From positions 124,001 to 188,000 of the forward strand of contig NZ_VEVQ02000009.1 in the NCBI RefSeq assembly GCF_006491595.2: a DNA stretch of 64,000 bases. The letters run 5' to 3'. The DNA is from Flavobacterium jejuense. GTDB taxonomy: Bacteria; Bacteroidota; Bacteroidia; Flavobacteriales; Flavobacteriaceae. Every line of letters starts with the position of its first letter. Position 1 is the first letter of the stretch. A program made the position numbers and the translations under genes. Below are positions 1 through 10,555 of this stretch, one piece after another. The notes beneath the pieces are model-generated. The model was not told the DNA's origin. It saw only the letters and a list, made by a program, of their open reading frames with translations, and ran no database searches.

Positions 1-1273
<1,273 letters not shown>

Positions 1274-1313
1274 TTAAATATTAGATTTTTGAAATTACAT
1301 TTTATAAAATTCC

Positions 1314-1378
1314 AAAAACATTTTAATAAAAAAATGCCATTTGATTTTCAAATGGCATTTTTTTATTAAAATGTTTTT
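1314..1378. terminator. Long perfect hairpin terminator
   Basis: Two 31-bp arms (1314-1344 and 1348-1378) are perfectly complementary with a 3-base loop. The core stem is ATGCCATTTGA, flanked by A/T tracts so that either strand yields a T-rich end. It begins 2 bp after the DUF805 stop codon and probably ends that transcript before pyrG. It is much longer than a usual intrinsic terminator. Confidence 0.8.
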
Positions 1379-1380
1379 GC

Positions 1381-1800
1381 TTATTCTTGTGCAGTTCCTA
1401 TTTCATTTATTTCACTAATATCAGACTTAGGATCATCACCATACTCGTTTTTTCCATTATCACCCTCCGTACAAGCTAATATCAAATTATAAATTGGAAT
1501 TAAGAGATACCAACCACTTTTCCCTACATCGTGCATTCTTCTTACTCCAACTGCTATTGAAGGAACTAAAAATACTAAACTTGAAATTGAGCCTAAAATC
1601 CCATTACCATTTTCAGGATTACCAATAAACAAACCTCCAAGTCCATCAATAATACCCAAAACAATACTAATGATAATATTTACCAATACAAAATACCAAT
1701 ATTCTTTTCTTCTAGCTCTTCCATTGAAATTTGCATAATTTTTAATTACGACTTTTTTCCACCAATCAATTAAGTTGTAGTCTTGTTCTTTTTTTTCCAT
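1381..1800 (-). CDS. DUF805 family inner membrane protein
   Basis: Small membrane protein of unknown function. The N-terminus carries the family hallmark NFNGRARRKEYWYF, followed by a hydrophobic segment (about 35-55), a second one (about 80-100) containing PSIAVGVRRMHDVGKSGW, the other DUF805 signature, and a third hydrophobic helix ending near ILACTEGDNG. The tail is acidic and soluble. An ATG three codons upstream (1809) is an alternative start; I prefer 1800. The length of about 140 residues is normal for the family. It stands alone, upstream of the hairpin at 1314-1378. DUF805 proteins recur in bacterial genomes without an assigned role. Confidence 0.85.
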   Translation of the reverse strand: MEKKEQDYNLIDWWKKVVIKNYANFNGRARRKEYWYFVLVNIIISIVLGIIDGLGGLFIGNPENGNGILGSISSLVFLVPSIAVGVRRMHDVGKSGWYLLIPIYNLILACTEGDNGKNEYGDDPKSDISEINEIGTAQE

Positions 1801-1887
1801 AATTAACATTTTTAGTATTGTTTATATTCAAATATCTTAAAAATTAAAGAAAATAAACAAAGGGATAATACAAAGTTATTAACAAAT

Positions 1888-2115
1888 TTATTTTTTAGGA
1901 AAATTTCTTCTAATATTTCTAACTAGTTCTTCTAATCCATTTAATTTTAGTTCGTAAACCAGTTTTAATTGTTCACCTAATTGTCCTTTTGGAAAGCCTT
2001 TATTACTATACCAAACTACATAGTATTCTGGCAAATCGATTAAGTACCAATCTTTGTATTTACCAAAGGGCATTTTTGTATGAGCAAGTTTTATTAGTTG
2101 GTCGTTGTTGTTCAT
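1888..2115 (-). CDS. DUF3820 family small protein
   Basis: 75-residue soluble protein. It contains the DUF3820 pattern: a MPFGKYKDWYLIDLPEYY stretch, then VVWYSNKGFPKGQLGEQL and an acidic/leucine-rich C-terminal helix. No signal peptide or membrane segment is seen. The family has been linked by name to a quorum-sensing-regulated factor in gammaproteobacteria, but no function can be stated here. It sits between DUF805 and OsmC with about 80 bp on each side, so it may be transcribed alone. Confidence 0.8.
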   Translation of the reverse strand: MNNNDQLIKLAHTKMPFGKYKDWYLIDLPEYYVVWYSNKGFPKGQLGEQLKLVYELKLNGLEELVRNIRRNFPKK

Positions 2116-2201
2116 TTTTTAAGATACTAGAAAATAGATGAAAGAAAATAGACTAATTAACGAGAGAATACTTTATATTATCTATCTACTATTAAAAATT
2201 T

Positions 2202-2606
2202 CTACTTCCAATTAAAAGTGACTTCTTTTTCGATGTCTGGATGTAAGCTTAATAAAACAGGGCAAGTCATTGCTGCTCTTTCTAGTATTGTTTTGTTTTT
2301 ATCGGTAGTTTCGATTGACATGTCTAATACTACGATTATTTTACTTATCCTTCTTGGTTCTGACTGCATTATTTTGGTAACCGAAATTGTAGAATCTTTT
2401 AAATCAATATCTAAATCTTTTGTTTTTATAGCCATAATAGAAACCATACAACTTCCTAAAGCTGTGGCTACTAAATCGGTTGGAGAAAAAGCTTCTCCTT
2501 TACCGTGATTATCAGTTGGTGCATCCGTTAGTATTTCAGTTCCAGATTGTAAATGTATGCAAGTGGTTCGTAAATCCCCTACGTATGTTATCTTAGAAGT
2601 TGGCAT
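2202..2606 (-). CDS. OsmC family peroxiredoxin-like protein
   Basis: OsmC/Ohr-fold protein, a family of thiol-dependent peroxidases active against organic hydroperoxides. Residues visible: FSPTDLVATALGSCMVS with the first conserved Cys (about 53) and AAMTCPVLLSLHP with the second (about 114). Length 134 is typical of the short OsmC group. Its ATG lies inside the last codons of the LysM protein upstream (14-bp overlap), suggesting translational coupling. The substrate is not inferable; it resembles the general OsmC group more than Ohr. Confidence 0.9.
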   Translation of the reverse strand: MPTSKITYVGDLRTTCIHLQSGTEILTDAPTDNHGKGEAFSPTDLVATALGSCMVSIMAIKTKDLDIDLKDSTISVTKIMQSEPRRISKIIVVLDMSIETTDKNKTILERAAMTCPVLLSLHPDIEKEVTFNWK

Positions 2607-4536
2607 CTTTTTCTTTTTCTTTTACTTTTTTAATAGAATAGTCTGTGTCGTAATACATTAAGTAAACTCCATTATTAATAATATTTCCATTATCATTAAC
2701 ATAATCGAATGTATTCTCAAAATATTCAGTTTTATTTGATTGAACCGATTTTGCATACCCTTCTTCTTGATAAATACGTAAAATAGTATCAAAAGTAACA
2801 TCAAAGCCTCTTGCTGCTGCACTACTTGGTAATGTTCCGTTTTCTTTAAGATATTTATTCGCAAAAACCTTATCTGATTCTGTTTCTATCTCTTTTCTGT
2901 TAGAAGGAAATAACATATTCAATTCGGTTAAATTCGTCATTGGAATTTCTTCAAAATCCAAAGTATCATATAATTTTAAAACTACTAATTGAATGTCATA
3001 ATCTGATTTTAATTTAATCAATAAATTAGTTACGTTTAATATTTGAGAAGTCGTTTCAGATTCAATAATAACAAAGTTCTTTTTATCCTTTACTAACAAC
3101 GTTTTCAATTTATCGGTATCTACTCCTCCTTTATCATTAAATCCTGGAAATTTTACTCCAGGATATCTAGAAACTAAATACTCCTTAGTTGAACCTTTTT
3201 TAGTACTAACTACAGCAATTACATTTCCATTATTCTTTTCAAAATGAGAAAATAATTTATTCATCATGTAATCTTCAGAAGGTACAGCATTGTATAAATT
3301 AGGATATTTCATACCTACTTCTTTGGATAGAGGAGAAATGACTGGAATACTGTCTTTTAACAATAATTCGGCAGTTTTTTCTGCAAGTGAATTTTGGAAT
3401 GGTCCAATTACTGCATCCACATTAGAAAAATCATTTTCTAAAATCAATTTAGAAATATTAGAACTTGTTCGAGAGCTTTCTACATCAAGAATTTTCACAT
3501 TTAGAGGTAATCCTAAAACTCTTGCAGAATCTATAGCCATAATTGCACCTGAATAAAATTCTAAGGATAGATTTAAAAGTGGATTTTCTTTTAATGTCTG
3601 TTTTATAGATGTTGTAGCATTCCCATCTAACTTACTCAAATTAAAAGGTAACAATAAAACTAAGTTCTTTTTGTTATTCTTATTTATGGTTTCTACCAAA
3701 TTTACGACTTTCTTTTCAAAATAAATACTATCTGCTTTTTTTGAAACTCCGTCTGAGTAAGGTAATTTTAAAATCATTCCTTCTTTTAGCCCATCTTTCA
3801 AATCAGGATTTAATGCCACTAATTCTTCTTTAGATATATTTAATTCTCTTGTAAGACTGAAAAAAGTTTGTCTAGGTTTTACAGTATATAATTTTACATC
3901 ATTATCTGTATTATTATTGATTACTGTAACTGTTTTTTCAATTTTTCTTTTCAGAGTTAGAATTGTTCCTTCTTTTAAACCGTCTTTTGAATCTGGATTT
4001 AATGCAATAATATCTTCTATTGTGATACCGTATTTTTTTGAAACTCCATAAAGTGTTTCTTGTGGTTGTACTTTATGAGAAAATGTCTCGATTGTGTTTT
4101 TAGTACTTTGTACTTCCAGATAATTTTCATTTACAGGCAATGATTCTTTTCCTACAATAATTTCTTGTCCTTTTTTTAAACCATCTTTCAATAATTCAAC
4201 ATTCCATTCCTCCAATTGAGGAACAGTCACTTCATATTCTCTTGCAATACTATATAAAGTTTCTTTAGCTTTTACTTCGTGAATAATATTTTTAGTTTCT
4301 GTCTTAACTATAGCAGTTGTCGTTTTTGGAATTAACAAGACCGTTCCTTCTTGAATTCCATTTTTAGCATCAGGGTTTAACCTATAAATATCAAAAGGTG
4401 TAATTTGATATTTTCTAGATATCTGATAAATCGTTTCACCTTTTTCTACATTATGTCTTAAAAAATTGTCTTGTTTCGCCTTGGCTGCACAAGAAATAAA
4501 AACAAAGAATAAAATTAAAAGCTTAAAAATTCTCAT
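2593..4536 (-). CDS. LysM protein with periplasmic-binding-like domain
   Basis: 647-residue exported protein. The N-terminus is a signal peptide with a possible lipobox (FVFISC), followed by four LysM repeats at about 28-70, 85-128, 150-193 and 215-260, each with the VxxxETLYxISRKYxIT ... LNPDxKxGLxEGxxLxIP pattern that binds peptidoglycan. Residues from about 290 to the end resemble a type I periplasmic binding fold as in amino-acid ABC receptors (AIDSARVLGLPLNVKILDVESS, VDAVIGPFQNSLAEKTAELL). No transporter genes are nearby, so it more likely senses or scaffolds the wall than feeds a transporter. It is followed by OsmC with overlap and preceded by a second LysM protein 66 bp away. Confidence 0.88.
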   Translation of the reverse strand: MRIFKLLILFFVFISCAAKAKQDNFLRHNVEKGETIYQISRKYQITPFDIYRLNPDAKNGIQEGTVLLIPKTTTAIVKTETKNIIHEVKAKETLYSIAREYEVTVPQLEEWNVELLKDGLKKGQEIIVGKESLPVNENYLEVQSTKNTIETFSHKVQPQETLYGVSKKYGITIEDIIALNPDSKDGLKEGTILTLKRKIEKTVTVINNNTDNDVKLYTVKPRQTFFSLTRELNISKEELVALNPDLKDGLKEGMILKLPYSDGVSKKADSIYFEKKVVNLVETINKNNKKNLVLLLPFNLSKLDGNATTSIKQTLKENPLLNLSLEFYSGAIMAIDSARVLGLPLNVKILDVESSRTSSNISKLILENDFSNVDAVIGPFQNSLAEKTAELLLKDSIPVISPLSKEVGMKYPNLYNAVPSEDYMMNKLFSHFEKNNGNVIAVVSTKKGSTKEYLVSRYPGVKFPGFNDKGGVDTDKLKTLLVKDKKNFVIIESETTSQILNVTNLLIKLKSDYDIQLVVLKLYDTLDFEEIPMTNLTELNMLFPSNRKEIETESDKVFANKYLKENGTLPSSAAARGFDVTFDTILRIYQEEGYAKSVQSNKTEYFENTFDYVNDNGNIINNGVYLMYYDTDYSIKKVKEKEKDANF

Positions 4537-4602
4537 AATTAGGTTTTAAATTGTTATTGAATAACAAATAGATTTGGTATTTATTATATTTATAGTCAAA
4601 TT

Positions 4603-6300
4603 TTATTCCAATTTTAATTCAACTATTTTTGCATTTTCGTACAAAGGTAAACTTTCTTTGGTCTTAATAGCAAATAAAGCTTCTTCAAACAATTTAAATT
4701 TATCAGTATAAACGCAATAAGTAAACGTATTTATATCATAAAAAAAGCTTGTTTTTAATTCACCTTTATCAGATAATTCTCTAGCATATTTATCTCTTTC
4801 GCTTTGACTTTTAGTTACTTTATGCACAATATAAAACCCATCTTCCACTTGTTTTAAATTGTTAATTCTTTCTATTGCAGGAATTTTTTCATTATTAAAA
4901 TTACTTTCTTTAATTTTTGCTCGAATTTCTTCCAAACCAATTTGCTTTTCCTCTACATCGACAATACTTCTTTCTTTTTTAATATTATTTTGATAACGAA
5001 TTAATTTTTGAAGTGCCAATCTATCATCATATTCTCTTGCTGAAGCACTATAAAAACTTGCTTTTTCGATACGCTTTGTAATGATATACTCTTTTTCTTT
5101 TTCTATTGTAGCCATCTTAAAAAATAGCGATTCATTAGTTTTATCACTATCAGCATGTAAGGCTTTAATTTTTTCAATTTGCTCTTGTTCGGCTTTATTT
5201 TGAGCCTCAATTTCAGCCATAGATTTACTACGCTTTTTGAGTTCTTGATCTTGAGCCACGTTAACCCTTTGTACCTTATTCATCAAAGAAACATAATTTT
5301 TTCTTGATTCATTTAGGTCTTTCTTTAATTGAATAATTAACTTACTTGTTTCAATTCTATTAGCTTGTGTTTCCTTTTGTAACTTTTTATATTCTTCTAC
5401 ATCTACTATATTAGAATTTTTTAGTTTTTCTAAATCTTCATACATATCTCCAACTAAAGAATCTAATTTAGAAGTTAAAACATCTTGAATATTTTTGTTA
5501 GAGGCTAAAATTAATTTTAATTTATCTACAGAAGAACCTTTTGAATTATCGATTTCTTTTAAATCAATTTTTAATGAGTTCATTTTTATTATTTTCTGAT
5601 TCATTTGTTCTTGGACAATTAATTTGTCTTCTAAATCTTCAATTTTAGCATTTTGAGCTTTATTCTTTTCAATCTCTGCTTCTTTTTCTGCTATTGTTAT
5701 CATCAATTCATCAGAAATATCCTTTGGAGTAATACCTTCTTTATTAACAGCTAAAATAGTTCCTTCGGCAAATCTGTTTATAATTTCAGGATTTTGTAAT
5801 TCCAATTGTTTGATACTAATTTTATACAATTTAGATACTGAATATTTAGTTTCTCCAGATTTAACCTTATGAAAAACAGTTTCTTCAGTTATAATTCTAG
5901 GTTTTCCATCTATTGTTTTTTTTCTTAAAGGAATAGCAATAACTTGTCCAGTTTTCAAGCCGTCTTTTAAATTATCTTTGTTTAATTCTTCTAAATCTTG
6001 AACAGAAACATTATAAGTTCTTGCAATTCCAAATAAAGTTTCCTGAGATTGAACAGTATGTGTAGTTGCGTTCTTATAATTAACTTCATTTTTTAAAAGT
6101 GGAATAGCAATTTCTTGACCTATTGATAAACTTGCTTCAGCAATTGAAGCATTTACTTTTTTAATTTCATCAACAGATACATTAAATTTTTTTGAAATAG
6201 AATATAGAGTTTCTTTAGGTTGAACTATATAAGTTTTAGTTTTAATTTCTTGAGCAAAAAGCAAATTGGAGCATGCCAATAAAATCAAAATATATTTCAT
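4603..6300 (-). CDS. LysM and coiled-coil envelope protein with SPOR-like tail
   Basis: Exported protein of about 565 residues. The ATG at 6300 gives a clean signal peptide (MKYILILLACSNLLFAQ). An upstream in-frame ATG (6336) is unlikely because it sits at the predicted transcription start. Three LysM repeats occupy roughly the first 190 residues (YIVQPKETLYSISKKFNVS and two later copies). A long charged, Glu/Lys-rich coiled coil follows (about 205-410). The last ~80 residues (GFYIVHKVTKSQSERDKYAREL) look SPOR-like, suggesting binding to denuded glycan. A role in linking peptidoglycan with other envelope layers is inferred. It likely shares an operon with the LysM/binding-protein gene downstream. 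Confidence 0.82.
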   Translation of the reverse strand: MKYILILLACSNLLFAQEIKTKTYIVQPKETLYSISKKFNVSVDEIKKVNASIAEASLSIGQEIAIPLLKNEVNYKNATTHTVQSQETLFGIARTYNVSVQDLEELNKDNLKDGLKTGQVIAIPLRKKTIDGKPRIITEETVFHKVKSGETKYSVSKLYKISIKQLELQNPEIINRFAEGTILAVNKEGITPKDISDELMITIAEKEAEIEKNKAQNAKIEDLEDKLIVQEQMNQKIIKMNSLKIDLKEIDNSKGSSVDKLKLILASNKNIQDVLTSKLDSLVGDMYEDLEKLKNSNIVDVEEYKKLQKETQANRIETSKLIIQLKKDLNESRKNYVSLMNKVQRVNVAQDQELKKRSKSMAEIEAQNKAEQEQIEKIKALHADSDKTNESLFFKMATIEKEKEYIITKRIEKASFYSASAREYDDRLALQKLIRYQNNIKKERSIVDVEEKQIGLEEIRAKIKESNFNNEKIPAIERINNLKQVEDGFYIVHKVTKSQSERDKYARELSDKGELKTSFFYDINTFTYCVYTDKFKLFEEALFAIKTKESLPLYENAKIVELKLE

Positions 6301-6338
6301 GAAGCGATTGTTTATTTTTTGAATTGAAAAAGTCATTA

Positions 6339-6368
6339 CAAAGTTATTTATTGTAACGACTTTTCAAA
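6339..6368 (-). promoter_or_regulatory. Flavobacterial promoter for the LysM operon
   Basis: On the minus strand TTTG (6368-6365) is followed after 18 bp by TAACTTTG (6346-6339), a full match to TTTG-N17-20-TAnnTTTG. The predicted start of transcription falls about 6333, between the two candidate ATGs, and this supports translation from 6300. Confidence 0.65.
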
Positions 6369-6405
6369 GCTTTTGTGTTAAAATTATCTAAAAATTATAA
6401 AAAAA

Positions 6406-7938
6406 TTATTCCCACTCAATCGTTGCTGGTGGTTTTGAGCTAATGTCATACACTACTCTATTTACTCCTTTAACTTTATTGATAATTTCATTAGAAGTTT
6501 TCATTAAGAATTCATAAGGCAAATGTACCCAATCAGCTGTCATACCGTCAGTAGATTCAACTGCTCTTAAAGCTACTACTTTCTCATAAGTACGCTCATC
6601 ACCCATTACACCTACACTATTTACAGGTAATAAAATAGCACCTGCTTGCCATACCGAATTATATAAATTATGTTCTTTTAAACCATTGATAAAAATAGCA
6701 TCTACTTCTTGTAAAATAGCCACTTTTTCAGGTGTAATATCACCTAAAATACGAATAGCTAAACCTGGTCCTGGGAAAGGATGACGCCCTAATAATTCAG
6801 GATCAATTCCCAAAGTAGCTCCAACTCTACGCACTTCATCTTTGAATAACATTCGTAAAGGTTCAACTATTTTAAGTTTCATAAAATCTGGTAAACCACC
6901 TACATTATGATGCGACTTTATTGTTGCTGATGGACCTCCAGTTGCAGAAACTGATTCAATCACATCAGGGTAAATAGTTCCTTGTCCTAAAAATTTTACA
7001 TCTGTTAATTGGTGTGCTTCATCATCAAAAACTTCAATAAAAGCATTTCCAATCGCTTTACGTTTTGCTTCAGGATCATCTAAACCAGCTAAAGCATCAT
7101 AAAAACGTTGAGAAGCATCCACTCCTTTTACATTTAATCCCATTCCTTTATATTGATCTAATACACTTTGGAATTCATTTTTACGAAGTAAGCCGTTATT
7201 TACGAAAATACAATACAAGTTATTTCCTATAGCTTTGTTCAATAAAACGGCTGCAACTGTAGAATCAACTCCTCCTGATAAACCTAAGACTACTTTATCA
7301 GTGCCTATTTTCTCTTTCATTTCTGCAACAATTTCCTCAACGAAAGCCTTAGGAGTGAAATTCTGAGGTACTTCAGCAATTTTGACTAAGAAATTCTCCA
7401 ACATTTGTTTTCCTTCAGTAGAATGATACACCTCAGGGTGAAATTGAATAGCATAAGTGGTTTCCCCTTCTATTTTATAAGCTGCATTTTCAACATCTTT
7501 TGTGCTAGCAATTCTAACACCGTTGGTTGGCAATTGTTTGATAGAATCAGAGTGAGACATCCAAACTTGACTATTTGGGCTAACTCCTTCTAAAAAAAGT
7601 TCATTTTCTTGAATAAAAGAAAGGTTGGCTCTTCCATATTCTCTTGTGTTAGAAGCAGCGACTTCTCCACCTGAAAAATGAGCTAAATATTGTGCCCCGT
7701 AACAAACCGCCAGTAAAGGCATTTTACCTCTTATTTGAGATAAATCTGGATGTAAAGCCTCTTCAGAACGAACTGAAAATGGACTTCCACCTAAAATTAC
7801 TGCTTTGTATGATGATAAATCTTCTGGAATTTTATCGAATGGAAAGATTTCACAAAAAATATTTAACTCTCTTACTCTACGAGCAATTAACTGTGTGTAT
7901 TGTGAACCGAAATCTAAAATTAATACGTTGTGTTGCAT
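6406..7938 (-). CDS. guaA: GMP synthase (glutamine-hydrolysing)
   Basis: Cytoplasmic enzyme making GMP from XMP, ATP and glutamine. Class I glutamine amidotransferase domain: nucleophile C79 in AVCYGAQ and the H167-E169 pair in QFHPE. ATP pyrophosphatase domain: P-loop [13 protein letters not shown] at about 218-230. C-terminal dimerisation domain with [16 protein letters not shown] and the terminal PPATIEWE. The 510 residues match the family length. The tract upstream of the ATG carries a short tandem repeat (about 7949-7980). It ends about 100 bp before the LysM gene, which has its own promoter, so it is probably transcribed separately. Confidence 0.98.
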   Translation of the reverse strand: MQHNVLILDFGSQYTQLIARRVRELNIFCEIFPFDKIPEDLSSYKAVILGGSPFSVRSEEALHPDLSQIRGKMPLLAVCYGAQYLAHFSGGEVAASNTREYGRANLSFIQENELFLEGVSPNSQVWMSHSDSIKQLPTNGVRIASTKDVENAAYKIEGETTYAIQFHPEVYHSTEGKQMLENFLVKIAEVPQNFTPKAFVEEIVAEMKEKIGTDKVVLGLSGGVDSTVAAVLLNKAIGNNLYCIFVNNGLLRKNEFQSVLDQYKGMGLNVKGVDASQRFYDALAGLDDPEAKRKAIGNAFIEVFDDEAHQLTDVKFLGQGTIYPDVIESVSATGGPSATIKSHHNVGGLPDFMKLKIVEPLRMLFKDEVRRVGATLGIDPELLGRHPFPGPGLAIRILGDITPEKVAILQEVDAIFINGLKEHNLYNSVWQAGAILLPVNSVGVMGDERTYEKVVALRAVESTDGMTADWVHLPYEFLMKTSNEIINKVKGVNRVVYDISSKPPATIEWE

Positions 7939-7948
7939 TGTTTTTAAA

Positions 7949-7980
7949 AGTTAGAAGTTAGAAATTAGAAGTTAGAAGTT
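7949..7980. repeat. Short tandem repeat of AGTTAGAA-type units
   Basis: Four to five 7-8 bp units related to GTTAGAA stand head to tail just upstream of guaA, within its likely leader. Replication slippage is a plausible origin. Any effect on guaA expression is unknown. Confidence 0.6.
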
Positions 7981-8065
7981 TTAAAATTCACACTCATAAC
8001 AAGTAACTCATTTTTATATGTAATAATTTGTTGTTTTAATGTTTATATTAATTTTGAGATTAAAA

Positions 8066-8842
8066 TTAATTCTCATAAATCAATCCTTTTAATGTGGGTT
8101 CTTTTAAATCTATATAGAATATTGATATAGGTTCATCTCCTGATGTTTTACCATCTTTATTTAAATCTAATATAGCATTAATGTACAGATAATCATTTTC
8201 AGAATCATAATCAGCTCCAATAACTGAATAATTTTTCGGAATTATCAAGGATTTATTTTCTCCATTTTCATCAAAAAAGTAAAAACGTCTTAAATCTTTA
8301 CTATTGATGTACTTGTCTTTATTGGTATCCTCATCATAAACAGAAATCATATAAAATTTTCTAGTGAGAGGTTGGAATTTAAGTGAATCAACAGTTGGTG
8401 AAGGATAATAACATGTTTTTATTAGAACTGGTTTATCAAATAGCTTTTTACCTTTATTTTCTTTATGATCGAAATGAAAAACATTAACTAAATTATACCC
8501 ATAAAGCGCTTTAAAACCTGGTATTATATTTTGCCAATTATCCTGATTTTTTTGGTTATCATAATAATAGTTATGATGAAATTCACTTGAACCTGTATAA
8601 TAACTTTTGTCTTTTTTATTATAATTCAATTTAAACAAAGGAGAAATTCTCACATTAGGATTTCCTGTTAAAAGTACTCCTAATGATTTTACCTTAAAAT
8701 CTAAAGAATCTTTTTTTATAACGTTTTGAGCATCTTTTGAATCAACAACTTCTTCAACTTGCAATCCTTTTTTATCCAAATCATTGGAATGATTACAACT
8801 AATTAAAATTGATACGCATACTAAAAAAAATATCTTATTCAT
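8066..8842 (-). CDS. Lipoprotein with two EF-hand-like loops
   Basis: 258-residue protein exported as a lipoprotein: MNKIFFLVCVSILISC gives a lipobox with Cys16. The rest is soluble and rich in Lys, Asp and Asn. Two calcium-loop-like segments are visible: residues 172-183 (D-T-N-K-D spacing with a closing Asp) and 226-237 (DLNKDGKTSGDE, the canonical 1-3-5-12 acidic pattern). I do not recognise the family. The stop of this gene is followed by an AT-rich gap to guaA, and its start lies 3 bp after the purM stop, so it is probably cotranscribed with purM. Confidence 0.75.
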   Translation of the reverse strand: MNKIFFLVCVSILISCNHSNDLDKKGLQVEEVVDSKDAQNVIKKDSLDFKVKSLGVLLTGNPNVRISPLFKLNYNKKDKSYYTGSSEFHHNYYYDNQKNQDNWQNIIPGFKALYGYNLVNVFHFDHKENKGKKLFDKPVLIKTCYYPSPTVDSLKFQPLTRKFYMISVYDEDTNKDKYINSKDLRRFYFFDENGENKSLIIPKNYSVIGADYDSENDYLYINAILDLNKDGKTSGDEPISIFYIDLKEPTLKGLIYEN

Positions 8843-8845
8843 TTG

Positions 8846-10024
8846 TTAGTATTGAAAAGTTCCAAATTCACTATTGATTGTTAATTTTTTTTCTTCAGAA
8901 GCTTCCACTCTACCTACAATTTGAGCCTCAATATTAAATGATTTCGAAATTTCAATAATATCTTGAGCAATTTCAGCTGGTACATAAATTTCCATTCTAT
9001 GGCCACAATTGAAAACTTGATACATTTCTTTCCAATCTGTTTTCGATTGTTCTTGTATCAATTTGAATAAAGGTGGCACTGGAAATAAATTATCTTTTAT
9101 TACATGTATATTATCAACAAAATGAAGCACTTTTGTTTGTGCTCCTCCACTACAATGCACCATGCCATGAATAGTATCTGATTTGTATTTCGAAAGAATT
9201 TTCTTAATTACTGGTGCATACGTTCTTGTTGGTGATAAAACTAATTTACCGGCATCGATTGGGCTATTTGCAACAGTATCGGTTAATTGGGCTTGACCCG
9301 AATAAACCAAATCATTAGGAACAGAAGCATCATAACTTTCTGGATATTTTGTAGCCAAATATTTAGCAAAAACATCATGACGAGCAGACGTTAATCCGTT
9401 ACTTCCCATTCCGCCATTGTATTCTTTTTCGTAGGTAGCTTGACCAAAAGAAGCCAAACCAACTATTATGTCACCAGCTTGAATGTTTGCATTATCGATA
9501 ACATCAGTGCGTTTCATTCTTGCTGTTACAGTTGAATCTACAATTATAGTTCGTACCAAATCACCTACATCAGCAGTTTCTCCACCTGTAGAATGAATTG
9601 TCACTCCATGTTGTTTTAAATCTTGAATTAGTTCTTCAGTTCCATTAATAATTGCAGATAAAACTTCAGCAGGAATAAGACTTTTATTTCTTCCAATGGT
9701 TGATGAAAGTAAAATATTATCAGTCGCTCCTACACATAATAAATCATCAATATTCATGATTAAAGCATCTTGAGCAATACCTTTCCACACTGAAATATCA
9801 CCAGTTTCTTTCCAATACATATAAGCTAAAGATGATTTTGTACCTGCTCCATCAGCATGCATTATGATACAAAAAGCTTCATCATTCGTTAAATAATCGG
9901 GAATAATTTTACAGAAAGCTTTTGGAAACAATCCTTTGTCTATGTTTTTGATGGCATTATGCACATCTTCCTTAGCAGCAGAAACTCCTCTAAGATTGTA
10001 GCGTTGGCTCGTATCGGAACTCAT
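8846..10024 (-). CDS. purM: Phosphoribosylformylglycinamidine cyclo-ligase (AIR synthase)
   Basis: Converts FGAM to AIR with ATP in purine synthesis. About 392 residues, of the longer Bacteroidota type: the N-terminus SSDTSQRYNLRGVSAAKEDV, then HADGAGTKSSLAYMYWKETGD, QDALIMNIDDLLCVGA, and a glycine-rich GGETADVGD segment matching the AIR synthase ATP-binding fold. The ATG at 10024 is preferred: an upstream ATG (10054) would lie inside the -7 box. The long variant is less familiar than E. coli PurM, so the exact activity rests on family knowledge. A TATCTTTG promoter box is upstream. Confidence 0.92.
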   Translation of the reverse strand: MSSDTSQRYNLRGVSAAKEDVHNAIKNIDKGLFPKAFCKIIPDYLTNDEAFCIIMHADGAGTKSSLAYMYWKETGDISVWKGIAQDALIMNIDDLLCVGATDNILLSSTIGRNKSLIPAEVLSAIINGTEELIQDLKQHGVTIHSTGGETADVGDLVRTIIVDSTVTARMKRTDVIDNANIQAGDIIVGLASFGQATYEKEYNGGMGSNGLTSARHDVFAKYLATKYPESYDASVPNDLVYSGQAQLTDTVANSPIDAGKLVLSPTRTYAPVIKKILSKYKSDTIHGMVHCSGGAQTKVLHFVDNIHVIKDNLFPVPPLFKLIQEQSKTDWKEMYQVFNCGHRMEIYVPAEIAQDIIEISKSFNIEAQIVGRVEASEEKKLTINSEFGTFQY

Positions 10025-10051
10025 TAAAAAGTAGTTTGTTGTGTTGTGGCA

Positions 10052-10059
10052 CAAAGATA
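10052..10059 (-). promoter_or_regulatory. Candidate -7 box for purM
   Basis: Minus-strand TATCTTTG fits TAnnTTTG and lies 28 bp upstream of the ATG at 10024. No clear -33 TTG is visible. The box supports rejecting the upstream in-frame ATG at 10054. Confidence 0.45.
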
Positions 10060-10101
10060 GTTTTTTATCTCAAAATTCTAAAATTTGACATTAAAAAAGG
10101 C

Positions 10102-10551
10102 TTAAATTTTTACTAGAAAGACTCCTTCAACGTATTCAGAAGGATTTTCTGGAAAAAGTACATTAGTAATTTTAAATGAAGTATAACATTCTTCAATTTC
10201 AGATTCTACGTTATATTTCAAATTAACTTCATTAGAAACCATTGTAGTTTGATTATTCAAAGCAATTTTAATATCAATATTTCTAGCATTGATAGTTGTT
10301 TTTGGTAATAAATGGATAATATTTACTTCTTCAACAAATTCAAAAGGAATATCATTACCAATAACATCAGTAACTGTAATATCTGTTATAGAATAGGTTT
10401 CATTCTGAAAAACGTTCTCGTTAGTAGTTTCATCTAAAATTTCGACAAAAAAAGAAGCTGGAACAGGTTGTTTTCCTTCTATACATTTATCAGAACAACT
10501 GCACAAAATAAGAGTTATAAAACTTATAATTGCAATACTAATTTTTTTCAT
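10102..10551 (-). CDS. Putative lipoprotein of unknown function
   Basis: 149 residues. The signal peptide ends in a lipobox (LILCSC, Cys at about 19), so it is predicted to be membrane-anchored. The mature part is beta-rich with alternating Val/Ile/Thr, and may be an Ig-like or similar sandwich fold. No motif is recognised. The ATG lies 4 bp after the stop of the double-OmpA gene upstream, so the two are almost certainly one operon and may act at the same envelope site. Confidence 0.75.
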   Translation of the reverse strand: MKKISIAIISFITLILCSCSDKCIEGKQPVPASFFVEILDETTNENVFQNETYSITDITVTDVIGNDIPFEFVEEVNIIHLLPKTTINARNIDIKIALNNQTTMVSNEVNLKYNVESEIEECYTSFKITNVLFPENPSEYVEGVFLVKI

Positions 10552-10555
10552 TTAT

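Noticed and set aside
2218..2508. 96-codon plus-strand frame opposite OsmC
   Set aside because: It is a shadow of the OsmC gene, with no leader and no recognisable domain, whereas OsmC motifs are clear on the other strand.
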